51,350 nt of DNA, from contig VBBD01000011.1 in assembly GCA_005882895.1 (NCBI GenBank), positions 1 through 51,350 on the forward strand, in the 5' to 3' direction. The notes under the pieces are model-generated. The model did no database searches, had not been told where the DNA came from, and was given only the letters and a program-made list of their open reading frames with translations. The first letter of the stretch is position 1; the number at the start of each line of letters is the position of its first letter. The DNA comes from Candidatus Bathyarchaeota archaeon. GTDB taxonomy: Archaea > Thermoproteota > Bathyarchaeia > 40CM-2-53-6. Shown piece after piece: positions 18,485 through 26,996 of the stretch. The position numbers were made by a program, and so were the translations under genes.

Positions 18485-19221
18485 TCATTTTTCACCTCCT
18501 TTGTCTTCGACTCACCAAGGGTCTTCCTAGTCTTCTCAAGAAAGGTGATGAATTCCGCGAGGACTGTCTTTCCGAATTGACTCAATTCATATGTTCCTTC
18601 GTTGTTCTCGTCGAGCAGACCAGCGTCGGAAAGCGCGGATATGTTGTGGTAGACGAGCTTCGGGTTTATCCGGGTCCGATAGTCTCTTTTTGCCCCTGAC
18701 TTCTCAAGGAGTGGCGCTAGCATTCGCATTCTGGTTTCATTTCCCAAGAGTTCTATGAGCCCTAGTGTTTCCCGAAACGTCTCTTCAAACGTGTCGCCGA
18801 ACCAGCCGAGAATCTCCAGTGTAGCCTTCCCTCTCTCAAAGGCAACGCGCATCGATTCCTTCAGAGCGGGCTGATCCAATTCCCGCGGCAGAAGAATTAC
18901 AGCGCTTGCATTCTGGGATTCGTTGATTGTCTCAATGGATTTCGCAAGGAGCTCGTCTAGACCTGCAGTCTGACAAAACACCGCTGTCAGGATTCCGTTC
19001 TTGACTCCGCATACATCGACAGTCAGAGCACTGGAGGGGTCGTCGGCCGTAAGCCTTGCATCGAGGTATGTGTCCATTTCTTGGGAAATCAGATGTCTTG
19101 CGGCATGAAATCGTTCGAATTGCCTGAGCTCATTCTTTTCCGTTGGATTTTGGTGCTTGCGAGCGAAGATCTTGTAGTCAAGAATGTCTTGAGGGGATAC
19201 GCGTTGAGTTTCTGGGGACAT
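18481..19221 (-). CDS. Winged-helix regulator upstream of hsp20
   Basis: From ATG 19221 the protein has 246 residues (a TTG at 19239 would add six). The C-terminal part, about residues 155-235, is an ArsR-like winged helix (LLGNETRMRMLAPLL, then KLVYHNISALSDAGLL). The N-terminal 150 residues have no domain I recognise. The gene is directly upstream of and overlapping hsp20. Its own promoter carries two 15-bp GTTAC-N5-GTAAC sites around a TATA box, so autoregulation and control of hsp20 is the simplest reading. Heat or stress control is inferred. Confidence 0.75.
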   Translation of the reverse strand: MSPETQRVSPQDILDYKIFARKHQNPTEKNELRQFERFHAARHLISQEMDTYLDARLTADDPSSALTVDVCGVKNGILTAVFCQTAGLDELLAKSIETINESQNASAVILLPRELDQPALKESMRVAFERGKATLEILGWFGDTFEETFRETLGLIELLGNETRMRMLAPLLEKSGAKRDYRTRINPKLVYHNISALSDAGLLDENNEGTYELSQFGKTVLAEFITFLEKTRKTLGESKTKEVKND

Positions 19222-19256
19222 GCTTAGCCGTAGGTTCAATTGAAAGACCCCTTTTC

Positions 19257-19271
19257 GTTACTTTAGGTAAC
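19257..19271. promoter_or_regulatory. Operator site 1, GTTAC-N5-GTAAC
   Basis: The 15-bp sequence GTTACTTTAGGTAAC is an interrupted palindrome with arms GTTAC/GTAAC. It lies at the expected transcription start of the regulator-hsp20 unit, downstream of the minus-strand TATA box at 19281-19288. A protein bound here would block initiation. Its centre is 32 bp, about three helical turns, from site 2. Confidence 0.7.
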
Positions 19272-19280
19272 AGAATTAGG

Positions 19281-19288
19281 CTATAAAT
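19281..19288 (-). promoter_or_regulatory. TATA box of the regulator-hsp20 operon
   Basis: On the minus strand the sequence is ATTTATAG. It sits between the two GTTAC-N5-GTAAC operators, about 60 nt before the ATG at 19221. The predicted start of transcription, about 25 nt downstream, falls inside operator site 1. Confidence 0.6.
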
Positions 19289-19303
19289 GTTACCTTTAGT
19301 AAC
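19289..19303. promoter_or_regulatory. Operator site 2, GTTAC-N5-GTAAC
   Basis: The sequence GTTACCTTTAGTAAC repeats the same arms as site 1 with a different 5-bp spacer. It covers the TFB-recognition side of the TATA box. A third half site (GGTAAC) is at 19315-19320, reaching the stop codon of the neighbouring ACT-domain gene. Confidence 0.7.
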
Positions 19304-19319
19304 ATACGAGTATAGGTAA

Positions 19320-19688
19320 CTAGTAGACTGACACCTTCGCGACTCCTGGAATCTTCAAAATTAGCGGAATGGCCTTTCCGGGGACAACTCTGCTCCCAAT
19401 TAGAGTAAGCTTGGGTTCGGGGTTCAGGTCAGGGTCGTCAACCAATACCTGGTTAATACTAATCCCATGATCAGCCAGGATTCCGGACGCTTTGGCAAGA
19501 ATCCCAACCTCGTTCGGGTCGTCTGCTATTATCTCAACGACTCCCAATCCCATCTCCTTGGCTACGGCCCGGAGCGATGGTCCAGCTGACTCTATCTTCG
19601 AAAAAATCACCTTGATTTCCCGGTCAATGCTCATCGCGCGAATCGTCTCCTTTACAGTCCGGCGATCAACTCTGACTGCTCCGGCCAA
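19320..19688 (-). CDS. ACT-domain regulator of amino-acid metabolism, start uncertain
   Basis: The C-terminal part is an ACT domain of about 75 residues (VVEIIADDPNEVGILAKASG, then HGISINQVLVDD), which binds amino acids. An HTH-like part (RVDRRTVKETIRAM) precedes it. This matches the archaeal family of ACT-domain regulators. The TTG at 19688 is the first normal start in frame. However, the family-like sequence continues upstream (APPERLQVARLLRWNGL) to an in-frame stop at 19824-19826 without any ATG, GTG or TTG. A one-base deletion in the G6 run at 19815-19820 would explain this, because one extra G would join a GTG at 19822. Confidence 0.7.
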   Translation of the reverse strand: MAGAVRVDRRTVKETIRAMSIDREIKVIFSKIESAGPSLRAVAKEMGLGVVEIIADDPNEVGILAKASGILADHGISINQVLVDDPDLNPEPKLTLIGSRVVPGKAIPLILKIPGVAKVSVY

Positions 19689-19939
19689 TTTGAGAGTCGG
19701 GATTTCTACTTCATTGACGTAAATATTGTCCCCATTGATTGAGAGACCGTTCCATCGCAGGAGCCTAGCAACTTGCAGCCTTTCGGGGGGAGCTTCAAAG
19801 AGTACCCGGATTCTCCCCCCACGTTAAAGGTAGAGAGCCCTCTTTTCGAAGAACCTTAAAGAGTTGCATTGGGAAAACATCGATGACTTTGGCACTAACA
19901 CGTGGGGTAAGAGTCGTTATGGGTAGCAGTTGACGGGTT

Positions 19940-20329
19940 TTGAGCCCATCACAACCAGGGCCAAGAAATGGGTTAGACGAGGCCAACTTCCAGGGAAAGA
20001 TTGTACGCCTTATCGCAATGGAGAGGAGGCCTGAGGAAGCGCTCGACGCGCTTTGCGCACATTACCGCGTAGAGAGACCTGCTCTGAGGATCGGTCTACC
20101 GAAAGGCGAGAAAAGGGCGCTCGGATGCTATGTGCATAGGGAGCGGACTATCTACATGTCGAGTGAAGAATACATGTTTGATCCATACGTGTTGATCCAT
20201 GAATTTTACCATCACTTGAGACATGTGGGTGGGAAACACAGAGGGACCGAGCGACACGCGCGTGATTTCGCTCTTTCTTTCCTGAGGAATGCCCAGAGCA
20301 GCGATGGCCGATCTGATGGCTCGAGTTAG
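19940..20329 (+). CDS. Small HExxH zincin-like protein
   Basis: The 129-residue protein carries a minigluzincin-like motif, VLIHEFYHHLRH, followed about 10 residues later by a Glu (RGTERHARDFA) that could be the third zinc ligand. The N-terminal half has Arg/Glu-rich helices. Such small zincins resemble IrrE- or SprT-type peptidase cores. Substrate and pathway are unknown. The TTG start at 19940 is one option; an ATG a little downstream (MERRPEEAL) is another. The 3' end overlaps the convergent endA gene by 4 nt. About 120 nt upstream (19823-19939) hold no gene I can support. Confidence 0.65.
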   Translation: MSPSQPGPRNGLDEANFQGKIVRLIAMERRPEEALDALCAHYRVERPALRIGLPKGEKRALGCYVHRERTIYMSSEEYMFDPYVLIHEFYHHLRHVGGKHRGTERHARDFALSFLRNAQSSDGRSDGSS

Positions 20330-20895
20330 GCTTTGAACCAGCTAAAAACGAGATATCTGATGTCGTTCTGCTTTGTGTCTGGAATAGCAATGATGAATTG
20401 CTTCCTTACGGTTGTCGCTAGCCTTCCAGCTCGGACTACCTCGAAAGGCCCCATGATGGACTCTGGGTCTTCGACCGAGACGATGAAGGGCGCGTGATCT
20501 ATCCCAGGTCCGTGCTCATAGACTGCAAAGTCAGCACCGAATTTTATTCCGGGCGTGACTATGTAGCCCTTGTTTCTCAGGTCCTTGTATACTTGGTATG
20601 CTTGACTGAATCCACGATACGTCTCTCTCGCTTCTCTCAATAAGAGAGATTTGCGAACTGGTTCTTTGGTTCTTCCGTCGATTACTGATATCCTGCCATG
20701 CTCGAGAAGGTATAGCCCTTCCATAAGGTCGAGCAAGAGTGGAACGTCGAAGTCTTGGTCCGGCTTTGGTTTTGGTATCCCAACTGGTTTTCCGAAGAAA
20801 CCCGAGCGGTAAATGTCGAGCCCGGTCTTGGCATCCCATACAATGAGACGGGTTCCAATAAGTTCAGCTTCGCCTTGAAGGGTCGTGGACTTCAT
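20326..20895 (-). CDS. endA: tRNA-splicing endonuclease catalytic subunit
   Basis: EndA cuts bulge-helix-bulge structures to remove introns from tRNA. The 189-residue chain has the expected size of a homotetrameric or heterotetrameric subunit. It keeps the catalytic triad Tyr126 (ADFAVYEHG), His134 (DHAPFIV) and Lys165 (TVRKQFIIA). It is the last gene of a leftward row rpo12-glyS-phoU-endA, only 7 nt behind the PhoU-like gene. It is relevant to this window because a three-intron tRNA lies at 38056-38207. Cutting non-canonical sites usually needs a heteromeric enzyme, and a partner subunit is not in the window. Confidence 0.95.
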   Translation of the reverse strand: MKSTTLQGEAELIGTRLIVWDAKTGLDIYRSGFFGKPVGIPKPKPDQDFDVPLLLDLMEGLYLLEHGRISVIDGRTKEPVRKSLLLREARETYRGFSQAYQVYKDLRNKGYIVTPGIKFGADFAVYEHGPGIDHAPFIVSVEDPESIMGPFEVVRAGRLATTVRKQFIIAIPDTKQNDIRYLVFSWFKA

Positions 20896-20902
20896 GATTT
20901 TT

Positions 20903-21562
20903 CTAGGCCGTCAGGGCGATTACCCTGATCAGGTCTACAACGTCCACCCCTAGGTCGGCCATATTCTCCATGTGAGCACTAAGGTCCCTGACTAGAAGGA
21001 GAGTTCGTAACGGAATCTTCTCATCTAGTACTTCGAGGTCGAGAGATCGATAGGCCATGTCAACTTTCTTTTCTGTTTCCTCGACGCCTCTGGACAGCTC
21101 CATGGCTTTGGCTGGGTTGAACCCTAGGGACATTACGGTCTCTCTTATCTTGGACATCTCCTCAAGAACCAGGGCGTTCAGTTCCGCAAGCCGCTTGGTA
21201 TATTTCTTGTCGACTTTCCAGTTGCGGTCGATTACCGCAGATAGCCGGTAACCAATGCCCTGGGCATAGTCGGCAACTTCACCTATCTTGAAAATCAGCC
21301 TAATGAAATCCTCCCGGTTGCTGAGGAGGGTCCCGAACGAAGCGACCTCTTCTAGGAGTTTCTTCTTGGTTCCTTCGAAGTCTCCCAGAATCTTCAGCAT
21401 GTTCTGGTAGTGTTCCTTCGCTTCCTTGGCTTTTCCATCTGAAACGTTGTCGGTCATGAGGGCTAGTTCGCGGGTTATGTCTACCACGTTCCTAGTCTGT
21501 TCTCTACATATGTCGAGGATTCTCCGTCGTATGTTGGCTTCGGTTTCGACTGGAAAGGTCAT
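20903..21562 (-). CDS. PhoU-like DUF47 family protein
   Basis: The roughly 219-residue, wholly helical protein belongs to the DUF47/TIGR00153 relatives of PhoU, thought to act with phosphate transporters. The repeated helical bundles contain acidic patches suited to metal binding. The ATG at 21562 is preferred over an adjoining TTG at 21565. No phosphate transporter gene is nearby. The gene sits in a housekeeping row between glyS and endA. Confidence 0.8.
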   Translation of the reverse strand: MTFPVETEANIRRRILDICREQTRNVVDITRELALMTDNVSDGKAKEAKEHYQNMLKILGDFEGTKKKLLEEVASFGTLLSNREDFIRLIFKIGEVADYAQGIGYRLSAVIDRNWKVDKKYTKRLAELNALVLEEMSKIRETVMSLGFNPAKAMELSRGVEETEKKVDMAYRSLDLEVLDEKIPLRTLLLVRDLSAHMENMADLGVDVVDLIRVIALTA

Positions 21563-21602
21563 CAAGTAGCACCGTCTCGCAATGTGATGCTATCCTTGCC
21601 AT

Positions 21603-21608
21603 AAAAAA
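21603..21608 (-). terminator. T6 tract after glyS
   Basis: The minus strand has six T (TAGTTTTTTATGG) about 25 nt past the glyS stop. This is sufficient for archaeal termination, but the same AT-rich stretch could also serve as part of the promoter of the PhoU-like gene that starts at 21562. Confidence 0.4.
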
Positions 21609-21629
21609 CTAGCAGCAGTCTAATCTAGG

Positions 21630-23357
21630 TCATTTTGGGGCGTTGAACCCTTCTCTTACTATGGTGTGGATTGTTGATGCTAGCGTTCCGATAGGGGTTC
21701 TCTTTTGGCTCCAGCTATCGCGATCTCGAACAGTGACCGTGTCATCTTTGATGGTGTCATAATCGATGGTGATTCCTAGAGGTACGCCTGCTTCATCAGC
21801 CCTGGCGTATCTCCTTCCAATGGAGCCCGATTCATCATACTCCACCCTCAACCCGTCGGCGATGAGCGCTTCGTATACTTCTGTGCTCCTCTTTTGTAAC
21901 CCATCCTTGTTTACCAAGGGAAAGACCGACGCTTGAACCGGAGCAAGGTTGAACGGGAGACCTAAAATGAGTCTATCCTCCTTCATTGTAAGGTTGTATT
22001 CAAGGGTCGTGTAGAGAAGACGTTCCACTCCGAAACTCGGTTCGACTACGTGAGGTAGGAAACGTGCCCCAGTTTCCTTTACCTCATCTTCAACCATGTC
22101 GAAACAGTCTGGAGGAACATTGTACTGGCCAATTCTCACTGACTCTCCAGCTTTCTTGGCCCGGAGCAATCTTTCGGGGTCGTCCTTGGATATCAGAGCA
22201 GCGACTCTTCCCGTTTCTTCTCGAAATATTTTTCTGATGTTTTGGTGGTTTGGCCTGATCGATTTGACCTTTCGGAGGTGAGGTGTTTGATAAGGTTTGA
22301 ACACTCGCAAGTCCTCTCCTGTCGCTTCCATATGTTTTCGCAAGTCGTAGTCTGTTCTATACGCAAAACCCGCTACCTCAGTCCAGCCCCAGCGGTCCAG
22401 TTCAACTTCGTGGTCAAATGTCTGGGCCGAATAGTGAGCCCTTTCGGTTGGAAGTTTTTCGAAGAATCTTTGATGTCGCCCATCGACCCCGAGTTGATTT
22501 AGAAACCGTTTCGACAGTGCCATGAAGTAAGCTGCCCAAGGTGCCTTGATCACTTGTCTCTTGACAGCTTCGTCTACCTTGACCTTGGTTGCATTTTCCG
22601 TGCCTTCCTTTCTAGTTTCCTCTGTAACGATCGATAACTCGTCAGATGCGACTTCGTCTAGGTATGGGCAGTCGGGCTCTTCCGGGTTGAAGAAGAGTTC
22701 GAAATCCATTATCGTGAACTCTCGCAGTCGTATGGGACCCTGTCTAGGGGATATTTCGTTGCGAAGGACTGTTCCCACTTGGGCTATTCCTATTGGAAAC
22801 TTCTCCCTCATAGTCTCGAAGATTCGGCGGAAGTTGACGAATATCCCTTGAGCGGCTTCCGGGCGGCCGTAGGCAGGGTCCTCGCCGTATGGGCCTATGC
22901 TAGTCTTGAACATTGTCATGAAGTATTGGGGGGGCCCTAGTTCTCCGCCGCACTCAGGGCATTTCACGTGCTTCTCCTTCAGGAGCGTGCCAAGTTGCTC
23001 CAGACTCATGCCTTCGGTTTCGAGGCCGGTAGCTTCCTTAACCAGTTGGTCTGCTCGGAATCTTCTCTTGCAATTACTGCATTCCGTCATGGGGTCTTTG
23101 AAGTTCTCAACGTGACCTGAGGCTTCCAACACCTTGTGAGGGGTAATTATTGGCGTCGAGATCTCGACAAATCCATGACGTCGGAGGAAGAATTCTCGCC
23201 AAGTGTCTTCTATCTGTCTCTTGAGTCCGACGCCGAGAGGGCCTAGATCTAGGAATCCGCTGAGGCCTCCGTAGATTTCGAATGAGCCCCAGAAGAATCC
23301 TCTCCGCCGAGCGGTCTCGGACAAAAGCTTGTGTTTGTCTTTGATTTGTTGCTGCAA
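21630..23357 (-). CDS. glyS: Glycyl-tRNA synthetase, archaeal/eukaryotic alpha2 type
   Basis: The 575-residue class II synthetase charges tRNA-Gly. The N-terminal part has the FFWGSFEIYGGLSGFLDLGP motif 1 region. An insert with two CxxC pairs (MTECSNCKRRF, then KCPECGGEL) probably binds zinc. Motif 2 is near FRRIFETMREKFP and LRNEISPRQGPIRLREF. Motif 3 is FGVERLLYTTLE. The anticodon-binding domain is at the end (LAPVQASVFPLV). The start is TTG 23357. It follows rpo12 on the same strand with a 76-nt gap. Confidence 0.95.
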   Translation of the reverse strand: MQQQIKDKHKLLSETARRRGFFWGSFEIYGGLSGFLDLGPLGVGLKRQIEDTWREFFLRRHGFVEISTPIITPHKVLEASGHVENFKDPMTECSNCKRRFRADQLVKEATGLETEGMSLEQLGTLLKEKHVKCPECGGELGPPQYFMTMFKTSIGPYGEDPAYGRPEAAQGIFVNFRRIFETMREKFPIGIAQVGTVLRNEISPRQGPIRLREFTIMDFELFFNPEEPDCPYLDEVASDELSIVTEETRKEGTENATKVKVDEAVKRQVIKAPWAAYFMALSKRFLNQLGVDGRHQRFFEKLPTERAHYSAQTFDHEVELDRWGWTEVAGFAYRTDYDLRKHMEATGEDLRVFKPYQTPHLRKVKSIRPNHQNIRKIFREETGRVAALISKDDPERLLRAKKAGESVRIGQYNVPPDCFDMVEDEVKETGARFLPHVVEPSFGVERLLYTTLEYNLTMKEDRLILGLPFNLAPVQASVFPLVNKDGLQKRSTEVYEALIADGLRVEYDESGSIGRRYARADEAGVPLGITIDYDTIKDDTVTVRDRDSWSQKRTPIGTLASTIHTIVREGFNAPK

Positions 23358-23433
23358 GGGTTCCCGACTCAGGTTTCAACCATCGTAGAGCATTTCACTA
23401 TATCCGCTTTCCGAACGGACGCGGTTGGCCTTA

Positions 23434-23655
23434 TTATCTGGCCTTCACATGCTTTACGATTGGAGGTCTTACCTTTCGAAGTATCCTATAGCCGCAGAAG
23501 GGGCATTTGATCTCGGGCGTCATCGCAAGCTGATCGGCTGTTAGTTTCGATCCGCAGTTTATGCATTCGTAAATGAGCCCGCCCGGGTTTCGCTCTCGCG
23601 GCGGAGCTTCCGGTGCTAACGCTTCTCCCAGTGGTTCTTCAGGACCTGACTCCAT
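23434..23655 (-). CDS. rpo12: RNA polymerase subunit Rpo12 (RpoP)
   Basis: The 73-residue protein has the Rpo12/Rpb12 zinc ribbon. The first knuckle is YECINCGSKL, the second is KCPFCGYRIL, followed by RKVRPPIVKHVKAR, the conserved basic tail that contacts the polymerase core. The N-terminal 25 residues are acidic and Pro-rich, an extension not needed for the fold. The start is ATG 23655. It leads the rpo12-glyS-phoU-endA row. Confidence 0.93.
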   Translation of the reverse strand: MESGPEEPLGEALAPEAPPRERNPGGLIYECINCGSKLTADQLAMTPEIKCPFCGYRILRKVRPPIVKHVKAR

Positions 23656-23673
23656 AATTCTAGACCGAGACTC

Positions 23674-23680
23674 TCAAAAA
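23674..23680 (-). terminator. T6 tract after the large surface protein gene
   Basis: About 12 nt beyond the stop codon of the 897-residue protein, the minus strand has a run of six T (CACCTTTTTTGAG). It lies just before the rpo12 ATG. It would end the surface-protein message and keep it apart from the housekeeping genes. Confidence 0.4.
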
Positions 23681-23691
23681 AGGTGCTAGCT

Positions 23692-26385
23692 TCAAGTTAA
23701 GGATTTCGAGCTTGAAGATCCCGGATTCGGCTTCGTAGGCTTTCCTCCGGATGGCTTGTCCTTTGCCGAGGGTTCTGGCACCACCTGTGGTTTCCTTCGG
23801 AAGAGGAAGAACAGGAGTATGACGATCGCGGCCGCCAGTCCGATGATCGCGGGAATGATTACTTGAAGGCTGCTTTGGAGTATCGATACTTGAAGCGTGC
23901 CCGTAATCAGTGGAGCTCCATACTCAGCGGAAAAGAATGTGAAGGTGTGCACTCCGAGTCCAGATGGGGCATTGAAGTTGAAGGTGACGTCCTTCTTGGA
24001 GCGGTGCAAAATGTAGATACTGGTTTGGCTTTGAGTGAGCTGCCCGTCAATGTTCAAGCCTATTGTGATATTCATGTTGATTATTGTTGAATTGCTGGCC
24101 AAGTGCAGGGTTATTGCCACTGACTGCCCTTGGGTTGCCGTTGGAACGTTGTCGATGGTCGCTTGGAGAATCGTAGATTCTGGCGTCGACTTGTCTTGGG
24201 TCGTGACAGTTATTCCGTTGGGGTCCTGGCCTAAGATGAAAAAGACCAGTTTTTTCGCACCAAGTTCTCCGCCAGAAGTTATAGACGCTGTAAATGCTCC
24301 ACTCGACTGCGTCGCAATTAGAGCGGAGGCTAAGAGTCTGCTCGGCAAGGGTGGGTTGACAAGAATGTATGCGTAGGTCGGCGATTCAAGGCTGTTCGGG
24401 CACGTGGAGGTCCCACACACACTTGGCGCTGACAGTGTGTTGCTTGTTACAGTGATCTTGAAGAGTCCGGAATTTTGTCTCACACTGGTAACAGGAGGAG
24501 TCCCTGCAGGCACGTTTACTGTTATACTATTACCAGAGGTCAGGCTGGTTACGACTGCTCTAATGCCGCCTAGAGTCAGTGTCACATTCAGCCTGTAGAC
24601 GAACGTTGTGCTGGGATAGTAGGGTACATCACCTGATGGAGGTTTGAACGTTATGCTGGCACCATGCGTTTGTTGGCTGAGCCACTCGTGTTCGAGGGTG
24701 ATGGTTGCGTTCTCCCTGAGTCCGGTTGGGTTGACAAGTGTAAACGTCGCAATCAGCGGTTCACCCGAAGTGAACACCCCGTTTAGCAGGGTAACATTCG
24801 AGACGTACATTCCCTTGCCCAAGCCGCTGGACGACGCGGACGTTGTCAGTGGAGCGGGCACGGAGCCGCTGTCAACCGCGACAACGTTTCCAATAATGTT
24901 TCCGGGCTTGGTAGTAGAATTGGATCCGTAGGCGAGTGTGCCGCTTACCGTGAGGCGTCTGTTGTCGCCAGAGTATCCGAAGGAGCCTTGGCTCACTATG
25001 ACCTGTTCAAGTCTGAAAAGATGAGAGGCGATCCCGTAGTCGAAGTTGTTGAAAAAGACACTCGTGACATTCCAATTTGGCCCCAATGGGGCCTGCGGGA
25101 GAACGCTTGTAAAATTGAACAAGAAGATACCCTTTGAGGGGGCTGAAAATGTCTGGGTCAGATTGGTAATTGGGGCAGAAGGAGAAAGAATCGATATCAT
25201 GTTGGAACCGGTGACATTAACCCCTTGTGTATCATTGACCCTAACTTGGAGAGTGTCACCAGGGACCCAGAAGTCTGTGGGAACCCCTCCCAGAGTCGTC
25301 TGGACGGACCCTTCCCCACTGGCTCCTGTTGCAAGTATTACGGCTGTTCCTCTGAACCAAGGATACGACGTTGTAGAGCCAGGCGTGGTTGTGTCGTTAA
25401 GCGCGATAAATTGCATGTTTCTGAGGGCCGCAAACTGCGAGTTCGAGCAGGAGGAGGCAGAGCAGGAACCCTGGGCTATAGGATGGGCAAGTGACAAAGA
25501 AACGCTGTTATTGAGACTGATGCTGGTCAATGTATATGATTTCGGAAAATAATATGTGGTGACCGTTTGACCCCAAACGTGCTTCGCGTTTATCGCCGTG
25601 GCATTGTAAGTAACTGACGCGGTAGCGTTGTGTAATACTTGTGATGGAGGGATGAGCTTCATGGTGTGGAATGAGGATTCAGTTGGGGCATTCCCCACAG
25701 AGGCAACTTCAATGTTAGCAACTTGGATGTTTAACCCCTCACCAGTTGAGTTCGAGTTCAACATGAACTCAAGATTCAGCTTGGACCCAATGAGTCTAGT
25801 AACGTCATAGCATTCGTCGGCGGAGCCACAGGAAGCAGGAACGCTTCCAGTCGCGTTGAGCGGTGGTCCTCCGGTGAAATTAAACGAGAACGGTGGACCG
25901 GCTCTTGTTACATTTAGCAAGAGCACAGGCTGGAGAGGTTTGGTGGCGTTGAATATCAGGTAGCTGACACTTGTTCCCTTACCGAGCGTGCCGTTCCATT
26001 CGAATTTTAGAAATGTTGTCGGACCAGGGCCCTTGGGAACCGTGAGAGTGTAATTGATGGTCTGACTCACGACGTTGTTCGTTGCAATTGAGTACCTGAA
26101 CGCAGTATCGGGAACAGGCTGTCCTGTTTGAGTATTGTTTACGGTGCTGAAAAATGTGAGATTGGGTGGTGGTGAGGTCGCGTTCCTACTCGTGTAAAGG
26201 TCAAATTGGGAATAGGTGACGTTGAAGGCAGGGCATGGACAGATGGGGTTGTAGGGGTCGTTCAGAGGCGTCATTGAAGTGTGGGCGCTCGGGTTTGAGT
26301 TGCCTAGCTCGTACTGAGCAGATACGGGAAGGCTCAAGGAGAAGGAGAGAATTATCAGAAGGATGCCTAAGGAGCCCCGGATCAA
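23692..26385 (-). CDS. Large secreted, membrane-anchored beta-rich protein
   Basis: The product is not recognised. The 897-residue chain starts with a signal peptide (hydrophobic residues 5-22). It continues as a Ser/Thr/Asn-rich, beta-type extracellular region with dozens of N-glycosylation sequons. A single C-terminal helix (VIIPAIIGLAAAIVILLFFL) is followed by RRK and a Lys/Pro/Ser-rich cytoplasmic tail. Two short disulfide-like pairs occur (CSASSC, CGTSTC). This is the layout of an S-layer or cell-surface protein with Ig-like repeats. The start is TTG 26385, and a minus-strand TATA-like GGTTAAATAG is at about 26428-26437. Confidence 0.8.
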   Translation of the reverse strand: MIRGSLGILLIILSFSLSLPVSAQYELGNSNPSAHTSMTPLNDPYNPICPCPAFNVTYSQFDLYTSRNATSPPPNLTFFSTVNNTQTGQPVPDTAFRYSIATNNVVSQTINYTLTVPKGPGPTTFLKFEWNGTLGKGTSVSYLIFNATKPLQPVLLLNVTRAGPPFSFNFTGGPPLNATGSVPASCGSADECYDVTRLIGSKLNLEFMLNSNSTGEGLNIQVANIEVASVGNAPTESSFHTMKLIPPSQVLHNATASVTYNATAINAKHVWGQTVTTYYFPKSYTLTSISLNNSVSLSLAHPIAQGSCSASSCSNSQFAALRNMQFIALNDTTTPGSTTSYPWFRGTAVILATGASGEGSVQTTLGGVPTDFWVPGDTLQVRVNDTQGVNVTGSNMISILSPSAPITNLTQTFSAPSKGIFLFNFTSVLPQAPLGPNWNVTSVFFNNFDYGIASHLFRLEQVIVSQGSFGYSGDNRRLTVSGTLAYGSNSTTKPGNIIGNVVAVDSGSVPAPLTTSASSSGLGKGMYVSNVTLLNGVFTSGEPLIATFTLVNPTGLRENATITLEHEWLSQQTHGASITFKPPSGDVPYYPSTTFVYRLNVTLTLGGIRAVVTSLTSGNSITVNVPAGTPPVTSVRQNSGLFKITVTSNTLSAPSVCGTSTCPNSLESPTYAYILVNPPLPSRLLASALIATQSSGAFTASITSGGELGAKKLVFFILGQDPNGITVTTQDKSTPESTILQATIDNVPTATQGQSVAITLHLASNSTIINMNITIGLNIDGQLTQSQTSIYILHRSKKDVTFNFNAPSGLGVHTFTFFSAEYGAPLITGTLQVSILQSSLQVIIPAIIGLAAAIVILLFFLFRRKPQVVPEPSAKDKPSGGKPTKPNPGSSSSKSLT

Positions 26386-26683
26386 GTCGATTCACAGATT
26401 CGTTTCCGGCGACTCCCTGTCTGATTCTATTTAACCTTTGTAAAGTTGTATCTGACGATTTCAAGGAAAAATCGGTTATTCGAGAGATATGGTTACGGAG
26501 TAGCTAGAGATAAGCACCTGCCAACAAGCCGCATAACATTGTAGCTCGTTTTCATTGATCGTGCCTGAATCGACGAAAATTTCTATTATCAGGTCAAGAG
26601 TTACCCTGGGAGTTCAGGACCTCAAATCAGTTCGCCTACTGACGCCTAATGCGGGTTAACCGCAATTGGAGAAACCGTGGAGT
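26386..26683. other. Intergenic region upstream of the surface protein
   Basis: These 298 nt contain the presumed promoter of the leftward surface-protein gene (TATA-like GGTTAAATAG, minus strand, about 26428-26437) and the end of the LSm gene at the right edge. No open frame with a recognisable product and no structured RNA was seen. The ribosomal protein L37e gene that often accompanies archaeal LSm genes is absent here. Confidence 0.5.
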
Positions 26684-26914
26684 CTATCGTTTCGGTGGCG
26701 GGGATACGAGGACTACATTGTCTCCTCGAACTATGATAGTCCCAAGCTTCTTTGTCGATTCAGCGTTAGTGACGTCCTCGGCGTCCTCCAGTACTAGGTT
26801 CATGTGCTGGTCGAAGCTATAGAGTCTTCCTCGCACGCTTCGTCCGCCTTTAAGTTGGACGAGTACTACTTTGTTCAGGCTCTCTTCGAAGATCTTCGCT
26901 GCAACTTCAGACAT
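26684..26914 (-). CDS. Sm-like archaeal protein (LSm)
   Basis: The 76-residue protein is a complete Sm fold. Sm1 is seen in VLVQLKGGRSVRGRLYSFDQHMN and Sm2 in IIVRGDNVVLVSP. Archaeal LSm rings bind U-rich RNA and take part in RNA processing. The ATG is at 26914. The gene is divergent from the PUA gene, sharing an 82-nt promoter region (26915-26996) that has a TATA-like CTTTTAAAG at 26958-26966. Confidence 0.93.
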   Translation of the reverse strand: MSEVAAKIFEESLNKVVLVQLKGGRSVRGRLYSFDQHMNLVLEDAEDVTNAESTKKLGTIIVRGDNVVLVSPPPKR

Positions 26915-26996
26915 TCATCGTTCAACCGGAGAGTTGCGTTTGTCCGGCGAAGGTACTCTTTTAAAGATTGTCTCTCTTTGATGATCTCGAAAAGTC

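Noticed and set aside
19795-19986. 63-residue minus-strand frame upstream of the ACT gene.
   Set aside because: It overlaps the ACT-like upstream sequence in another frame and has no family resemblance.
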